Counted from the first letter of the stretch, positions 37,846 through 51,175 are shown. The stretch: DNA of 64,000 nt from Paramarasmius palmivorus (GCA_037176845.1 JAYKXP010000012.1:744001-808000), one strand, 5' to 3'. A program made the numbers and translations. Notes: a model not told the origin generated them from the sequence alone.

Positions 37846-38995
37846 TTAGCGTTTAGCGTCGAGCAAGTGCTTGTAAAATGTGACACCTGCCATCCGTCAA
37901 GGTATTTACGTCACCTCCTTTCACCCCAAATACCGCCGCTCACGACTATTCACCACAGCGTTTCGACGTCAGCGCCGAGATGAGGGTGCAGCAACTCTCG
38001 CATCAAGATCGTATATACACGTTCAGCCTCTCGCCTGGGAATGCTCGAACCAAGGTTGTGATACACCGTATCAAGCAGGAACTAGCATCAGGCACCACCG
38101 ACGCACTCGGACTGACATTCGGTGTGGGCCAGTCGATTGAAGGAGACGCGCGGATAAAAAACGTTCTCCGCTGCCATTACTTCGCGCTGCAGGCACGGTA
38201 CTGCCACCTTCCAAGCACAAGTGCCTTGAACGCTCGAAGATGATAGCATACCGTGCATATCGCCCTGTTCGGTACGAGAACGTTCCAATGTTCTCGATAC
38301 CTTCAATAGCTCATAATCTTGGACCCTTGCGATGCGTCGGACCCACCCCTCACCGATATCAGCTTAAGGGGTAGAAGTTGATCATCGAATGCTAAACTCT
38401 GTATAGCTTATAGGCTGACACGATGATACAGAATCCACGCGTCGAAGGCGACCTTGTCGGTATGCTCAAGCTATATCTCCTCTGCATACTCGAAACTTAC
38501 GATACCAACTCGTAGATTAGGCGGCAGACTCTTTTCGTGGTTTCTGAATGTCGCGGTGCTCGAATCGTGCACAAAGAATGGTGACTCTTTCGCCATCGCA
38601 AGGGCCTTCACGAAGCGGCCATCTCATCAAGGTTTCGAGAGCGATCCACGTGTTTGCCCGGATATTCCTCGCTTGCCGGGCCCTGCACAGTGCAAACTCC
38701 GAGTCTGATGTCACCTTTACAAATATTTTGTTCGATACAGATGGGTCCAAGAACACGGTAGGTCTAATTTGGCTCGTTGAACGAAAGGGCCTAAGCTGAA
38801 TACTTCTCCAGCGTTCAGTCTTTTTCTTGCACAAATACGCTCGTAATCATACGCATCGTGACTTTTGCTCAATACAGGAACGTTTTGGAACGGATGTATA
38901 ATATCATTGCTGCGAATTCACCATAAAATGTAATGTACAATTGTTTAAAATACAAGCTGCTTTCGACAATGCCATGCTACATACAGTATACGATA
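37846..38995. other. Intergenic stretch, nothing firmly recognised
   Basis: Includes the 3' flank of the F-box gene that ends at 38996. A segment near 38459-38515 (GGTATGCTCAAGC..., then CTCGAAACTTACGATACC) resembles one near 42645-42700, so part of the flank may be duplicated. No gene is supported. Confidence 0.3.
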
Positions 38996-40772
38996 TCACA
39001 CACCAAAATCGGATGAGATGCAACAACTTGTTCCATTCCTCCTGAGACCAGCTATTCTCTCCTGGATAGCAGGCAGGGGATGTTCTCTGGTATTCCAACA
39101 CCCAAACTTCCTCCTTGTGCATATAAAAACATTCCTGAGAGCAGAAACATCCATCCTTCCGAGTGTATCGAGACTCGGACGCGTTCTCTCCTCTACCATT
39201 TCTAAAATCGAGTTCAAAAACTGCGGGCTAAGATCTCGATGCTCGTGCAGTTCGATATCGTTCAATCTAGGCAGGAATGCCCGGGAATAGCTTGAGGGGA
39301 GTAACAGAAGGGAGAACAAGCTTGCGATGAACGATACGTCACCTGTACCTGCATTTGTTGCCTCCACTTCGTATGAGCGTCCCATAGACACTTTGAGGTG
39401 TTCCAGGCATAGAGAATGCTCCAGAATCCTCAAAAGAACCGTGAACCATCTTTACGCTGAAGGTCCATGGCATATTAGTAAGGTGCAGTTCGGAGAGAGA
39501 CTCGGTTCGAGAAGAACGCTGGAGCAATGAAAGAAAGTCTTGTAATGCCCAGTGAACCGAATCCACCGTACCGTTTCCTCCTCCGTGACCCATTCCCAAT
39601 CGCACTGTTTGGAGAGATGGGAGAGTCAAAGAATTCAGCATGAAACGGATGTCCCCGGACAGTTCTAACTTCCGAAGATAGGGTAGTACCACAGTCTGAG
39701 GTTCGATGCCTTCATCCCAATCTGGATCATCCAACCAAGCCTCTATCTCAAGTTCTTCAAGCTGGCGGCAATGGGTAACGACGAAGCGGAAATCCGTATA
39801 CCTGTCTAAATCAATGATAGACAAGGACTTCAGCCGATCCCAATGAACATGGTTGATGCCAATGGATATGATATCCTCCAGCCCTGAGTGGGTGGTGACA
39901 TGTTCAAGGGCGGGTGCGTCACGAATAGCGTTCCAAAAATGATCGACGCCGTCATCATTATGCCCTATTACTGGCACTGAGCTTAAGCTCAAGCTCAATC
40001 TGCGGAGGAGTAGGAATGAGGTTTCCTCCTGTAGCAAGTGGCCTGGCTGCAAAGCCCAAAGGGTAAGCTCCTGGCAGCGGGGGAATTGGCTTGTCAGCTT
40101 CCGAAGGAAAGAAGAGGCATGCACTCCAAGACATTGCCCCACGTCCCCGACAGTGCTGGGTAATCGTGCCTCAAAATCACGGATAGAGATGGTGAGTGGA
40201 TGATTAGCAGAATTGGTGAGATATATGTCAAGCAGTGGGGTTAAATCCTTTTCCATTTGGTGTATCCCCAGACTGATGCTTGACCAGATGGATTGTTGAG
40301 AAAACGTGATGATCCGCCAATGATAGGAGACATGGGATAATTCCAGGGGAGTGGCATGTATTTCTGTTGCATCATATGGATCGATTTCGAGGGAGAAATC
40401 CGACTGTTCGACGACTTCGACGAAAATCCGGGCTAATATTTCCACAGGAAGTCTCCGAATCGGCGCAAACCAGCTCCGACGTTCCTGCATCTTCCGATAT
40501 AGCATATCTCTTTCAACTTCCGTGCTTTCCAAGATGAGGCGAAGTCGCTGGATCTCTTCGTCGTAGCGTCGCAGCTCCTCACTCTCCTCCTGCAAGACGT
40601 AATTGGTCTGCGCAACATCCATTTGCGACGGTAAAAGATTGGACCGAAGCATATATCGAGGGATAGGTGGATAGGAACATGTGGGTAAGAAATTGGTGGT
40701 GTTAGCGAGACCACAAGGGAAGTGGAAGTTGTCGGAACCATTGTCGAGGAAGGTGTAGTCGAAAATGGACAT
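38996..40772 (-). pseudogene. F-box-like protein, subfamily II, single frameshift near the C-terminus
   Basis: The first frame (40772 to about 39450) starts with a short leader, then FLPTCSYPPIPRYMLRSN and a coiled coil (EESEELRRYDEEIQRLRLI, residues ~60-95). The F-box core follows: RRSWFAPIRRLPVEILARIF, LSHVSYHWRIITFSQQS and IWSSISLG, then leucine-rich repeats. At about 39449 (AAG-A-TGG) homology passes to the next frame, which reads WFTVLLRILEHSLCLEHL and continues through FLPRLNDIELHEH to CCISSDFGV and a stop at 38996. The joined length (~590 aa) matches the intact paralogues, so one base change separates this gene from a full-length product. By family it would be an SCF substrate adaptor. 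Real mutation versus sequencing error cannot be told from the sequence. Confidence 0.7.
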
Positions 40773-43280
40773 GGCTATCGACGAACCGCTTCCGGCTGTG
40801 AAAGATCATTTGCATTAGAATTTTCGGGCCAAAAATGCGAGATGCATACCTTAAGACTTGGGGTATTCTTGTGGGCAAAGGATAGTCACCATGGCGATGT
40901 TTATCATGGGCATGTCTAGCACAGGAATTTGCACACAGACTGTGATCTTTGATGATCGTACAAAGCAATGCCATTGTAGTGGATGAATCCTACGTGAGCT
41001 GATACTGTACACACGAGAAACAAACAGTTCGACCACCCATAGCCCATTGAATAATTCCAAGGCCCCAAAGATAAAATCTTGAAATGGTTCCTTTTCCGAG
41101 TCCCGGCGAGCGGCTCAGGGCGCCTCACTAACACCTCACTACTGCCCCACTCAGCCTGTGTTTGGAGGCGCTCAATCTTTCGACAGGGCCTTTTGAGAAC
41201 GGTGTCAGGTCCAGAGCCCTGAGCATCGCACCCGAATGAATGACACCGCGATTGAGAGGTCAAGTAGACCAAAGACGAGAGGATCGAAAATTTCGGAGAG
41301 GGATAGTATCGCAGCTGCCTCTTACATGCACCAAGCCGAGACCGTCTTGAATAGAATCTTTGGTGGTATAGTATCAGTACATCCGTTGTCAACATGAACG
41401 GCGGGCACTCCAAGTTGTAGTCAGATTCATGCCCGAAACACGAATTTACAACATACCTCGCGCAACCCGGAATTCTTAGTTATTGCCTCGCGAAATCTTT
41501 GAATGTCTTTGATCCTGAGGGCAAGCGTTGAACGTTGAACTTGAACGCTTGAAACATTGGAACAGAGATGTACGCTGGTGGTGGTTGCGGTAGAAACGCG
41601 GGCGCTATGTTGGCGCTTCGGGAATTTCAGGGCCGCCGGAGCTTGGCCGATGCAGTCTCTTTTCCCAACCTTCATGTTCTCCTAAGTACAAGAGCTTCAG
41701 AAACGAATTCAAACATCCACGCTCTCCGCGATCTCAGAGCATCACAGTCCGTGACGAGTCAGCAACACGGTCTTCCCCCTAAAATCCCCACACCTCTGCT
41801 TCAACGGCACCTCTACATCCACCATTCACAATAGCCTCTTTTCCGGGCCCATCTCTCGGACAGAAAGATGGGATGTAGTTGTTGGTAGTGGATATTTCGC
41901 GTCGATTTATGGTCCTTTGCGTCGTTCCGGGTAACTGGGGATGGCCAAAGGCAATCTGGAGTAGATCCATGTAGTGTCGAGGGCGAAGAATGCGATAGCT
42001 ACTACCAATAATGTGCAGTGCGTTTCATCACTGTTCGCTTCGATGACTCATGACTTTCTTTATTTCAAGGCTTCCCATGTCGATTATAGATGCAACCCTC
42101 GGACCCTCAGTACCGCACATGTTTTTCATACCTAAAAGCGGATGCTCAACATTGCTACCAGAACGGATCATGGCCATAGGGGCATATACATCTATATTGT
42201 GCACGATGGAAAATGTCACCAGCACCATAGTCCCCATCAGCGTTCACCACTGCACTACTGATTCAGACGGCCCCAATCGAACATTGGCAAGAGCTGGATG
42301 CTGAATCACCGTTGACCGCTAACACGAGAGCCCAGCTCAGTGACTATATTTTCGTTCACAACCCAAACTCTCAACAAAACCAGGGATATACGCGGCCCGA
42401 GTTTCTCAGACCGCCAGGCTGACGGCTATACTCGTCGCGTTATTCGGTTCCGGAACGTTCAACTTTTCTCCTCGACACCTTCCACAGCTCACGGCTTTAG
42501 AATACTCGACATACCCAAGCCATAGCTCCTCGAGACCTTTGCAGTCTCCCTATGGTCAGCCTTCGGGAGCGGATGTTGTAACCTAAATCACGCAAGATAC
42601 GTTTGACATGGTGATGGTAGCGCTCGGTGTAGATGGCCTGTCTGGGTATGCTCTGGCTCTTTTTCCCTTGCATGCTCGAAGCTTACAATACTATTCCCCT
42701 AGGGTGCATAGAATGAACATCAAGAGTACACATTGGGCTCTTGATGAACGAAGGGGCATATCTGACGATGATATGTCAATATTTATGCATTGGGTACATA
42801 CAATCCCTGGCTACTATCCCAACGGTGAACGCCCTTAGTATCATGAAGACGGAGATCTCCAGAATACGTCTCTTAGGGTCCATGTTCAGGAACGGGACGA
42901 TCCGCGAATGATTAGCGTCTTCGTCTCCGACTCGAAGGCAGTACGTGTGTCCTCTAGCTTCGGCTGGCTCCTACAACCGTGGTGCAGGCAGAGCCGCTGG
43001 TGATGCAATCGATCAATTCGTTCCTGTTTCACCGCATTCTGTTCTAGTACCAAATAGATTGCGAAATTATGAATATTCAATGTGCGACAACTTCATCTAC
43101 ACTGTAATATCTGGTTGCGCAATATATATCTATCGACATATACCGTATTATGCCTCTCTGGTGCCGTTACTATGATTCCTGCGTCGATTCCAAGAAGTAT
43201 CAAGAACTGTGTCCATGCCATGCAAGTAGCGCTCTAATCCTGTGAATTCGGGCACGCTCGTCACACTACAATTAAGCGAT
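40773..43280. other. Intergenic stretch, nothing recognised
   Basis: The proximal part should carry the promoter of the gene at 40772. A TTGAACGTTGAAC element lies at about 41528-41540, similar to motifs beside other subfamily II genes. The open frame at 40916-41413 (minus, 165 codons) has no motif. Nothing else can be assigned. Confidence 0.3.
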
Positions 43281-45131
43281 TCACATCCTGAAGTATGCTC
43301 TGATCCCACATTTTGTCCCATTTCTCCCCAGGGCAGCCATTCTCTGCTCCACCGGCTGACGGTCATAGTTCTTGTGCCAGTAGCCAGAGGACTTATCTAT
43401 GCCTATGAGGACATTTGTGAAAGGGGTGACATCAGTCCTGTCAATGGTGGCGAGACCGGTAGGGCTTCTCTGCTCAACCATGTCCAACACCGACATGATC
43501 CTTTGGCCACTAGCGGAAAGCGGCTCTTGAACGCGTATGTCCTTCAGTCTCGGCAGTAAAACTTGGGAACTGCTCGACGAAACAGTGAGTGATGAAAATA
43601 TGCTGCAAAGGAAGGACCGCGTTCTACCGCCTCCTCTAGTGGATTCTTCTGGTCCTGATTTTCCTGTCTGCACCTCGAGGTGCTCCAAAAGTGTCAAAAC
43701 TTGCAGAGCCTTCACAAACAATGCAAAGGATTCTCCCCAAATACCAAATGGAAAGACACTAAGATCGAGTCTGATCAAAGAACAGGTAGTGCGAGTGATC
43801 ATGGAGTAGAACACGCTCGAGTCCCAACATCTTGGTTCTTCTGGGCGGCCGTTGAGTCTAAGGGCTTCTTCAATCGAGATACGGAAGTCTTTGATGAAGG
43901 GTGCATCTATGGAAGCAAGCACATAATCTGCTGCATAAGGTAAAAGATTGAAAAGGTCGACCTTCCGAAGACGTGGATAGTAGATAGGCTGGTTCTCTTC
44001 CTGATGACGCGGGATCGCGAAACGACTTGCCAGCCGAAGGCGCTGTCCTATGCGAAGTACCTCAAGCTGTCGGGTGCGGGAAATGACAAATTGAAGGTTG
44101 GTATAACCTTCAATGTGGTCCACCGACAGTGAAGCCAATTGTCGCCATGGGATGTACTCTTGATGATGTGATTGTCCTGTCTCGTTCAAGTGCACGTTCC
44201 GGAGAAGGGGTGCATCACGAACCGCATTCCAGAAGAGAAAATTGGATGGGGTGCCATCTATTTCATTCTCGGGGAATATGGGGTCATTTTTGTTGCAAAT
44301 TAATGTGTGCAGGAGAGGGAATGATATCGCCGTGTCCATAGTGTATAGCAAGACATCGGGCTGTAACGAATCAAGATTGAGCACCTCGCAACTCGGGAAA
44401 TGCCCTGCAAGTGTCTGGATAAGGCGGACACCACCGGGTCCAAAGTGGGACAGCACTTTCTCAGCACTTTCCAGACGCGGACGTTCCATATAGGATGGTG
44501 CTTCCTCCTTAATTTCCATCCTGAGTGGATGTCCAGCAGCGTTGTTGAGGTAGAGTTGCAACAACGGAGACAAAACATCCCTCATCATTCCGAACAACCC
44601 CACGCTGATTGTCGACCAGATGGATCTGTGTGAAACAGCGAGGTTTCTCCAACGAAAGGAGACGTGCGAGAGAGAAAGAGCGATGGCAGTGATGTATTCC
44701 GGTGCTGGAAACTTACGTTTCTGATGATCGTAACGTCTTTCTTTGTTTTCTTTGATGGAGAGGGAGTGTGAAACTGTGATGACCAGATCGAAAACATTTG
44801 CGATAATTTCGGGAGGGAGTCTCCGTATAGGCGCAAGATAACTCCTGCGCATGTCCACCTTTCGTTGCAATTGCTCTCGGTCGTCTTTCAAGCGCTTCAC
44901 GGTGAGGAGAAGACGCTCGATCTCCTCGTCGTACCTTTGCAGCTCCTTCTCCTCTTCCCGTAAGGTGTACAAGATTTGGGGGATCTCCACGTTTGAGGGT
45001 ATCTGGTTCGAACGAAGGATGTTCAAAGGCAAAGGTGGATACGAGCATGTGGGAAGGATTTTGACTTTGCAGTTGGCACAAAGAGCACCTCCAGAGTCAA
45101 CTGCGAGTCTGAAATCTTCTTCGGCGGACAT
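43281..45131 (-). CDS. F-box-like protein, subfamily II, intact (616 aa)
   Basis: Single open exon. The start at 45131 (MSAEEDF) is preferred; an in-frame Met at 45245 is possible, and the codons between are similar in the paralogue at 52221. Order: CANCKVKILPTCSYPP (two Cys), a coiled coil with EEEKELQRYDEEIERLLL and KRLKDDREQLQRKV (~residues 58-100), the F-box core LAPIRRLPPEIIANVF, a variable insert, LSLSHVSFRWRNLAVSHRS and IWSTISVG, then ~430 residues of irregular leucine-rich repeats ending in GTKCGIRAYFRM. The N-terminal coiled coil could dimerise the adaptor; F-box binding to Skp1 is the family role. Its closest relative is the gene at 52221-54077, including the upstream region (45349-45415 versus 54298-54360). 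Confidence 0.8.
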   Translation of the reverse strand: MSAEEDFRLAVDSGGALCANCKVKILPTCSYPPLPLNILRSNQIPSNVEIPQILYTLREEEKELQRYDEEIERLLLTVKRLKDDREQLQRKVDMRRSYLAPIRRLPPEIIANVFDLVITVSHSLSIKENKERRYDHQKRKFPAPEYITAIALSLSHVSFRWRNLAVSHRSIWSTISVGLFGMMRDVLSPLLQLYLNNAAGHPLRMEIKEEAPSYMERPRLESAEKVLSHFGPGGVRLIQTLAGHFPSCEVLNLDSLQPDVLLYTMDTAISFPLLHTLICNKNDPIFPENEIDGTPSNFLFWNAVRDAPLLRNVHLNETGQSHHQEYIPWRQLASLSVDHIEGYTNLQFVISRTRQLEVLRIGQRLRLASRFAIPRHQEENQPIYYPRLRKVDLFNLLPYAADYVLASIDAPFIKDFRISIEEALRLNGRPEEPRCWDSSVFYSMITRTTCSLIRLDLSVFPFGIWGESFALFVKALQVLTLLEHLEVQTGKSGPEESTRGGGRTRSFLCSIFSSLTVSSSSSQVLLPRLKDIRVQEPLSASGQRIMSVLDMVEQRSPTGLATIDRTDVTPFTNVLIGIDKSSGYWHKNYDRQPVEQRMAALGRNGTKCGIRAYFRM

Positions 45132-45348
45132 AGCTTTTCGATTTCTGATGCTTCGCCACTGAGGCCCGAGTCTCAGTGTCGTCACAGTGACACGGAGCTT
45201 CGTTTCTGGATCCTGAAACTTGCGATGTGAGCCTAGCATGTACATTCAAAGATATGAGAACTGACCTTCGAGCACTTTCTCTGGTTGAGTTCTCTTCTAC
45301 GTCGGTATGATTCCGTTGGCTTGAAATTGAACGAAGATGAGAGTCGAA

Positions 45349-45415
45349 GTTGGAGCGTTGAAGGCGCCAGCACGCGCCGATATATTCTATTCCCACGGTG
45401 GTTCTACTCGGCGAA
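45349..45415 (-). promoter_or_regulatory. Upstream block shared with the F-box gene at 54.1 kb
   Basis: Contains GCGTTGAAGGC, then GATATATTCTATTC and CACGGTGG in the same order and spacing as at 54298-54360. It lies ~220 bases upstream of the ATG of its own gene. The GATATAT element is a TATA candidate when read on the minus strand. Confidence 0.4.
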
Positions 45416-47729
45416 CGGATTTGCACGTTCAAAGATATGTATGGTCGTGCACAAAGTACCATAGCAGAAGATATGACGATTTTCTCCTAATCTATTCATA
45501 TTTATTCTTCGGTGCCTGGTTCATACACTTAAACATGATTTTTGTCCTCCGAGTGCAACCTATCCAAGGGCGGAAAGCTAGGTTACTTTGCTTGATAAAC
45601 TACCTGCAGTGCTCGAGCTTGTAGATTTTAAGCTGAGGATTTGTTACTCTTTGCGCATGGACTATAACAAGGAAGCTTACTTTCGTGTTACGCAGGCATA
45701 CGATCTTGTTTGCCAAGGCCAAAGGAGTGTAAGCTCCCAGCCTTCCGAAGTAAACGTCATTGATATGTTGTTTGCTGAAATACTGTCCTTCTGGTTACTT
45801 CACAGCTCTTAGAAAAGCGTACGCAGAATGTTGAACAACGAAGCTCCATGTCGAAGTTGGAACTAGCTCGAAGGTGTTGTATGAGCGATGGGGCGGAAGG
45901 AAACGTAGAACTGCATGGATGGATGCCTCCAGCGGTTTAGGCTAGTGGTGTCGCACCGACGCAGTAGGTAACTAGTGAGCGGGATGCGGATACGGATATG
46001 GGCTGTTTGCTAAGAGAAGATAGCAAGGAGTGTTGCACAGGCCACCGAATCAACATTGGCGTTCAGACAGCCTGAGGATAACCTCGTGGGCTGACCGGGG
46101 AAGCGAATTGCGTCACAGCATCTTGTAACAGATGTGCTCGCAAGTTGACACGCCGAGATAGGATAAGAGGGAGTGAACGTTGCATTGCGAGACTTCCGAG
46201 GCATCATCGCAAGGAGCTTCGGCCGGTCTTCGAGGGTATATCCCTGACAAGTACGGTATCCTACGCTTTCCGTGGTTCCACACGTTCCAATGGGATAAAG
46301 CACCTGCGGCGGCGACGTATACACTGAGAATTTGGATGTCAGCTGAGTACGCTAACCGAGAGCAAGACATACCAGTTGCAGACCTGCGCTCTGGTTTCCA
46401 TCTTGTGCGATTATCTGAGGGTTCTACTCCGAGGCTTCTGGCCAAAACACGATCAACGAGACGACAATGTCGGGATGTATCATCCAAACGAGTCGGAGTT
46501 CTGCGAGCGATACCAAAGAGAGAATGTCTGGTCCTTCTGGTCTCGGGCATGCGAAACCATCGTCGCAGAGGTGCAACTAAGGGGCTAAGGCGTTCGGTGT
46601 TCTAGCTTTGACAAGGTATGATTGTGGTCTTCGAAGAGCTACCACTGCAAAGGAAACATGAGCCTATGCATGATTCTGACACGAAGCAGCCTAGCAGCCC
46701 ACCTGGAGCTTGAATTATGATGAATTCGTTCCATTGCCTGAGGGTTGTTGAAGGTGATGAACGCGTTGAACATGTCTTTTCGCCGTGGACACGGCGCGTA
46801 CGAATCTTCTATTCTCTTCGACAACCTCTCGCAGTCGTCGACCACCCACATCTCATCTCAAATCTTGACCTGCACGTTCAGGTTCTGGCCGTATGCCCCA
46901 TCTGCACAACCAACTGTCCCAATTCCAGAGACACGCCCCATCACCCAGGTCGATAGAACGCTGACCTGTACGGTAATTGGCTTGGAGCTCCACCTAAATC
47001 AACATGAAAGCTCGAGGGTTCCATGATAGACACCAGTCCATGTTCCAAGATGGTGTCGAACAAGGATGGTAGGTATAGATGATTCTGGGAATGAGGGTAA
47101 GACGAATGTGTGGTAGGCGCTGTTGAGCGTGATCAAAGGGACGAATATGCATCACTATCGACTAAGTCTGTCGTAGAGGCTGAGAGGCGTAGGGTCCTGA
47201 AAAGGTGAGGTTACGAAAATCCCATGGTGCAGTGGTGATGCTCCAAAAGGACATTTCTGCCTCGGAAGGGGGACGAATATACTGGGAAGGATGTACCAGC
47301 AGCGGACAATGCTTGGATAGAGTGAAAGGGTGGCAGAGAGATTGTGAAAAAAGGGGATGAAGATATCGTCGTGGATATCGGAAGTCTGCTGCAAAAATGT
47401 TGTCGGTTCTTCGCGATATCCCCGTCTTGAGGTTCAGGAAAGGGATTGGTGAAAGATACATGTCGGAGAAGCTGAGAGGTCCTGGACGGTAGTGAGATGT
47501 TGCATTGGGTTACGAGGTGATTGTGGAAGAGAAAAGAGAAACGCGTTCACCAGACTGCCGCCGGCTCGGTCAACAGCACTCTCCAGTATCCCATATATCT
47601 TATATCTCGGATAATAATCTTACAAGGATGTTTATCGCAGTAAAAAGATTTATTCGTTTGCTACCTAGTGATAGAACTAATTGTAAATCGAGCTAGTCGC
47701 AAATTGCACGATACAAACACTTCAAGGAA
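45416..47729. other. Intergenic stretch, nothing recognised
   Basis: Overlapping open frames on both strands at 46010-46605 (up to 145 codons) give no motif and contradict one another. Near the right end, 47640-47729 is the 3' flank of the F-box gene at 47730. Confidence 0.35.
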
Positions 47730-49387
47730 TCATTCCTCAGTCCCAGTTTCACTATCCCCCGACTCTTCGTCCTCTTCCGATTCAGAGGATTCTGTGCATG
47801 TCTCTGTAAGACTTTCCGAGTTGAGATCGACTTCGTCAACAACCCTACAAAGTTTGCACACGTCCGCACAATCCTCACATCCCGACATCACCAACTTTTG
47901 CAACTTCAAACCCTTCCTGGACCTTATCCTAAAGCTGCTGTAAAGATCATCCACTAGGTAAGCGTGCAAGTCAGCGGCTTTGAGAATTATCCTCTCCAAG
48001 GTTGGAAGTGGAAGCGGCCGGCCACCTGGCCGATAGACCAACAATTCTGGTAGATAATGCATGCAACATTCGACGAATAGAATTATCGTACGAAGGGGCG
48101 ACAACCATAGATGGGGGCTTAGAGCATCGGTCAAAAGGTTGGATCGCCTGTGAGGGTCCCGAGGGAAGTGACCAGTATACATGATCTCCAACCCAGGAAG
48201 GAACAGAGCGTTAAACGCTGCTTCGTAGTTATTCTCGAAGAATTTGGGATCTTGGCCTTCTGGATGAGTCCAATCGATGTTGACAATGAAATTGGGGCTT
48301 GGCTGTGGCCGCGTCCTTCGCCAGGACGACGCAGTAAAGTTAAAGTCGGAGGACAACGAAACATTCCATGCTTTTAACATGAAATATTTGCCTTCGTATT
48401 CGTCATCTCCATACGCTGCGAGGGACTTGATGATCCTTTGGCGGCCAGGGTAGAAATCTGGAGATAGCACTCGGCCAATGCTTGTCCAGAATTCAACGAG
48501 GTCCTCGATGTTTGTATCGTCCGGGAGGTTGCAGTCTTTTATGGCAACTTCCACAGATGTACTTGCCGGGAAGGAAACGTAGTCGAAAAGTGCGTTACAG
48601 GTCACCGCGGAGCATTTGAGCTTTAGCTCGCGTAGTCTCGGGAGACTGGCAACCACCGTATCGTCTTCAGGTGGGTTGCAATACACCTCTTGAAGATCGA
48701 GGGTTTCCAGCGCTGGCATGAGCCTCAATGCTTCGCACAATCGGTCTTCGAAAGTCGTCTCAGCCCCTCCCAACAGCTTGAGAGACGTAAGGTTACGAAG
48801 GAGATGGGAGTTGTATGCCGGACCACACCCATATAGGGTGAGATCTGTCAGAAGGGGTGCGCTACCACCTAAAAAATCGAACGGGAGATCACACCCATCA
48901 CTGGAGAGATGTAGCCATCGGAGCATAGGCGCGGCTTGGACATGCTTCGCCGCAAACTCCTCGAACAGATATGACGGGATGTCCAGTCGGATGGTCTCGA
49001 GGCAAGAAGGATACGATAAGGCTTCTGATAAAGCCTCGAGACAGTCATGGATGTAATCGTTTGGAAGCGGTTTGAAGGTTCTCCGAGAGTCTTCCACGTG
49101 TTTAAACCGGATATGAAGAGGGTATTGTCCTGAACGGCTCAACATCAATCGTGCCAATTCTGGGGTGCAGAAATTGGGAATAGACCACAAGGAGCGTTGT
49201 TTAATTGCGATAGCACGCCAGCGGCGGCATACATGAGTGAGAGTGAGGGCAAACGACATCCATGGGATATATTCCGGACGTTGGTATAGATAGTAGGCCG
49301 GAGGAACAACTGAGTAATGGAAGATTTCGCAAAGCAGTTCATTAGGAAGGCGAGCAAAGGGTTCGGTCGTGACACCTTCACAATATG
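47730..49387 (-). CDS. F-box-like / LRR-like protein, subfamily I, 5' exon missing from model
   Basis: The open frame runs from an acceptor at 49387 (AACACCAG before CATATTG) to a stop at 47730, about 550 residues. It reads FARLPNELLCEIFHYS, then FALTLTHVCRRWRAIAIKQRS and LWSIPNF, a complete F-box-like domain. The first in-frame Met (49259) falls inside the domain, so a short upstream exon must supply the start; none could be fixed. Leucine-rich segments follow (LLTDLTLYGCG, ALETLDLQEVYC, PRLRELKLKCS), then FMLKAWNVSLSSDFNF and a strongly acidic Ser/Glu tail (TESSESEEDEESGDSE). By family it is an SCF substrate adaptor. It is the uninterrupted reference for the frameshifted gene at 12246 and the fragment at 51176. 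Confidence 0.7.
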
Positions 49388-51175
49388 CTGGTGTTAAAAT
49401 ACGGAGAAAACCATGGAAGCATCACGACGTACTGGGTACCAGGGTCATTTCAAGAGTCAATACTATGGCCTCGTCGACGTTAAGGGCTCCCCGTCGTCAG
49501 GTTTCAGTTGCTACACGGGAAAAAGATAAATGAATAGTTCAAAGAAAGCACAAATACACGACATACCTATTGCCAGACTGTTCTTCGACGCGACGAACGG
49601 AAGATGGTCGTGGTCGTGGTGAAAGGCGCATGCGCAGGGCCTACCCGCAAACACAACAAGCGCCCATGACTCTGACTGCAACTCTCACCTTCTCAAACCT
49701 GTTATCCACTGGCATACCAGGCAAGGTTTTCATGTTCCCCACTGTTTGATGCTAAGATGGAACATCCTTACAGGCTCCCGACTCATGTCTCTGTTCAACG
49801 AGGCCGTCGTCCGAGATAACCCGGGTCCCGACACCTCCTGCAAAACTCGCAGCACCCATCTCCGCAACTCCACAGGAGGCTTGACATCTTTCTACGATAT
49901 TCAATACCTCCTTCAGCAGGAACATATCCTCCAGGACCCCAACTTCTATCTTTCGCTCCTGCCTACGTCTTTCAACAGCATTCTAAACGCTAATCACGAT
50001 GCCGTTCAACAGAACTGGCGAATACCTCTGACCAGAACATACACCTACATACACCTTCTCATTGCCATTCCACCAAGTGTCTACGTGCATTCTGCATTCA
50101 TACCTGTAGTATGCCGACTCCGCGATGAAGCACAAATCTAAGTTTTACGCCCTCAGGTGGCCTTCACCCATATCTTTCTCCGCCTCGTTTTCCATAGAAG
50201 GGTCATTTCCGCTGGACGTTTGGCAGGTCCTCGCTCTTCACCTCAAACACCCCTAAGACCGACACTTACACCCGCATCCACATCCACACTATCCATAAAT
50301 GCATCCACGCCGACGCCCCGCTCGCCCTTTGAGGTGTGGCCATAGGCTGTGGGCGACGCACTATATTACCGTACACGAAGCGGCTTCCTACGATTTCGCG
50401 TTATCTCGATGTCTGAAGCGGGCTGGGGCTGCGAAAATGGTGAACTGCCTTGGTACCACAACGGGGAAACAGACGAATAGGCTAGATGGGTAATAGCAAG
50501 GGATCGGAGACAGCTGAGGCATGCTAAGACGACCGAGATGGTGGAGAACCTCAGAGGACATTTAGACCTCTTACTACTCCCGGGTAATCACGAAAATGCG
50601 ATTTTCGTTATGTCAGGTGAGTCTCTTTGTCGACTTGGTCACTCTAGCACGCAGGTACTCATATTCCTGACTAGGTTGTCTCGACTTGATGAGAGCAGCC
50701 GGAACCTGCATACCGCCCGCAGAAACTCCCAGACGTTCTCGGACTCTGGAATATGTAGATGTTGTCGGCAACACGGGAGAGACTGCTCTCTGTATTCGGA
50801 GTCAAGAACAGTGGACGTTTCAGAATGCACTTCCCGACATCGTTCTTTCCCTTGTGATGAGCGCGACGAACTGGACATGCCCCAAAGGCACTTTTAATCC
50901 ATCTCATCGTCAAATTATAGGCATGTTCCCCTTCATTTCGTATCTGAGCAATAGAACTGAACGTTTCCATCTCAGGAAGCGTGCACGTCCTCTACCCTTT
51001 GTGCTAGCTGAGAAGACGCGTCTGGCAGTCGACTTGCTCAGCTGGTGACTGTCCTATCCCAATCCCAATCCTTTCTTCGGGATTCAGTCATGCCTCGAAC
51101 TCGCCACTGTAATCTCACCGAAGCGCTTGGGGTTCACCCCGACGCAGGTAGCAGCCGAAAGTTTTCTGCTTCTGA
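49388..51175. other. Intergenic stretch, possible decayed coding material
   Basis: Includes the unplaced first exon of the gene at 49387. On the plus strand 49746-50141 reads coding-like (SFYDIQYLLQQEHILQDP) without a known motif. No gene is supported. Confidence 0.3.

Noticed and set aside
46010..46605. Overlapping frames of 104-145 codons on both strands
   Set aside because: They contradict one another, have no motif and no homologue in the window.
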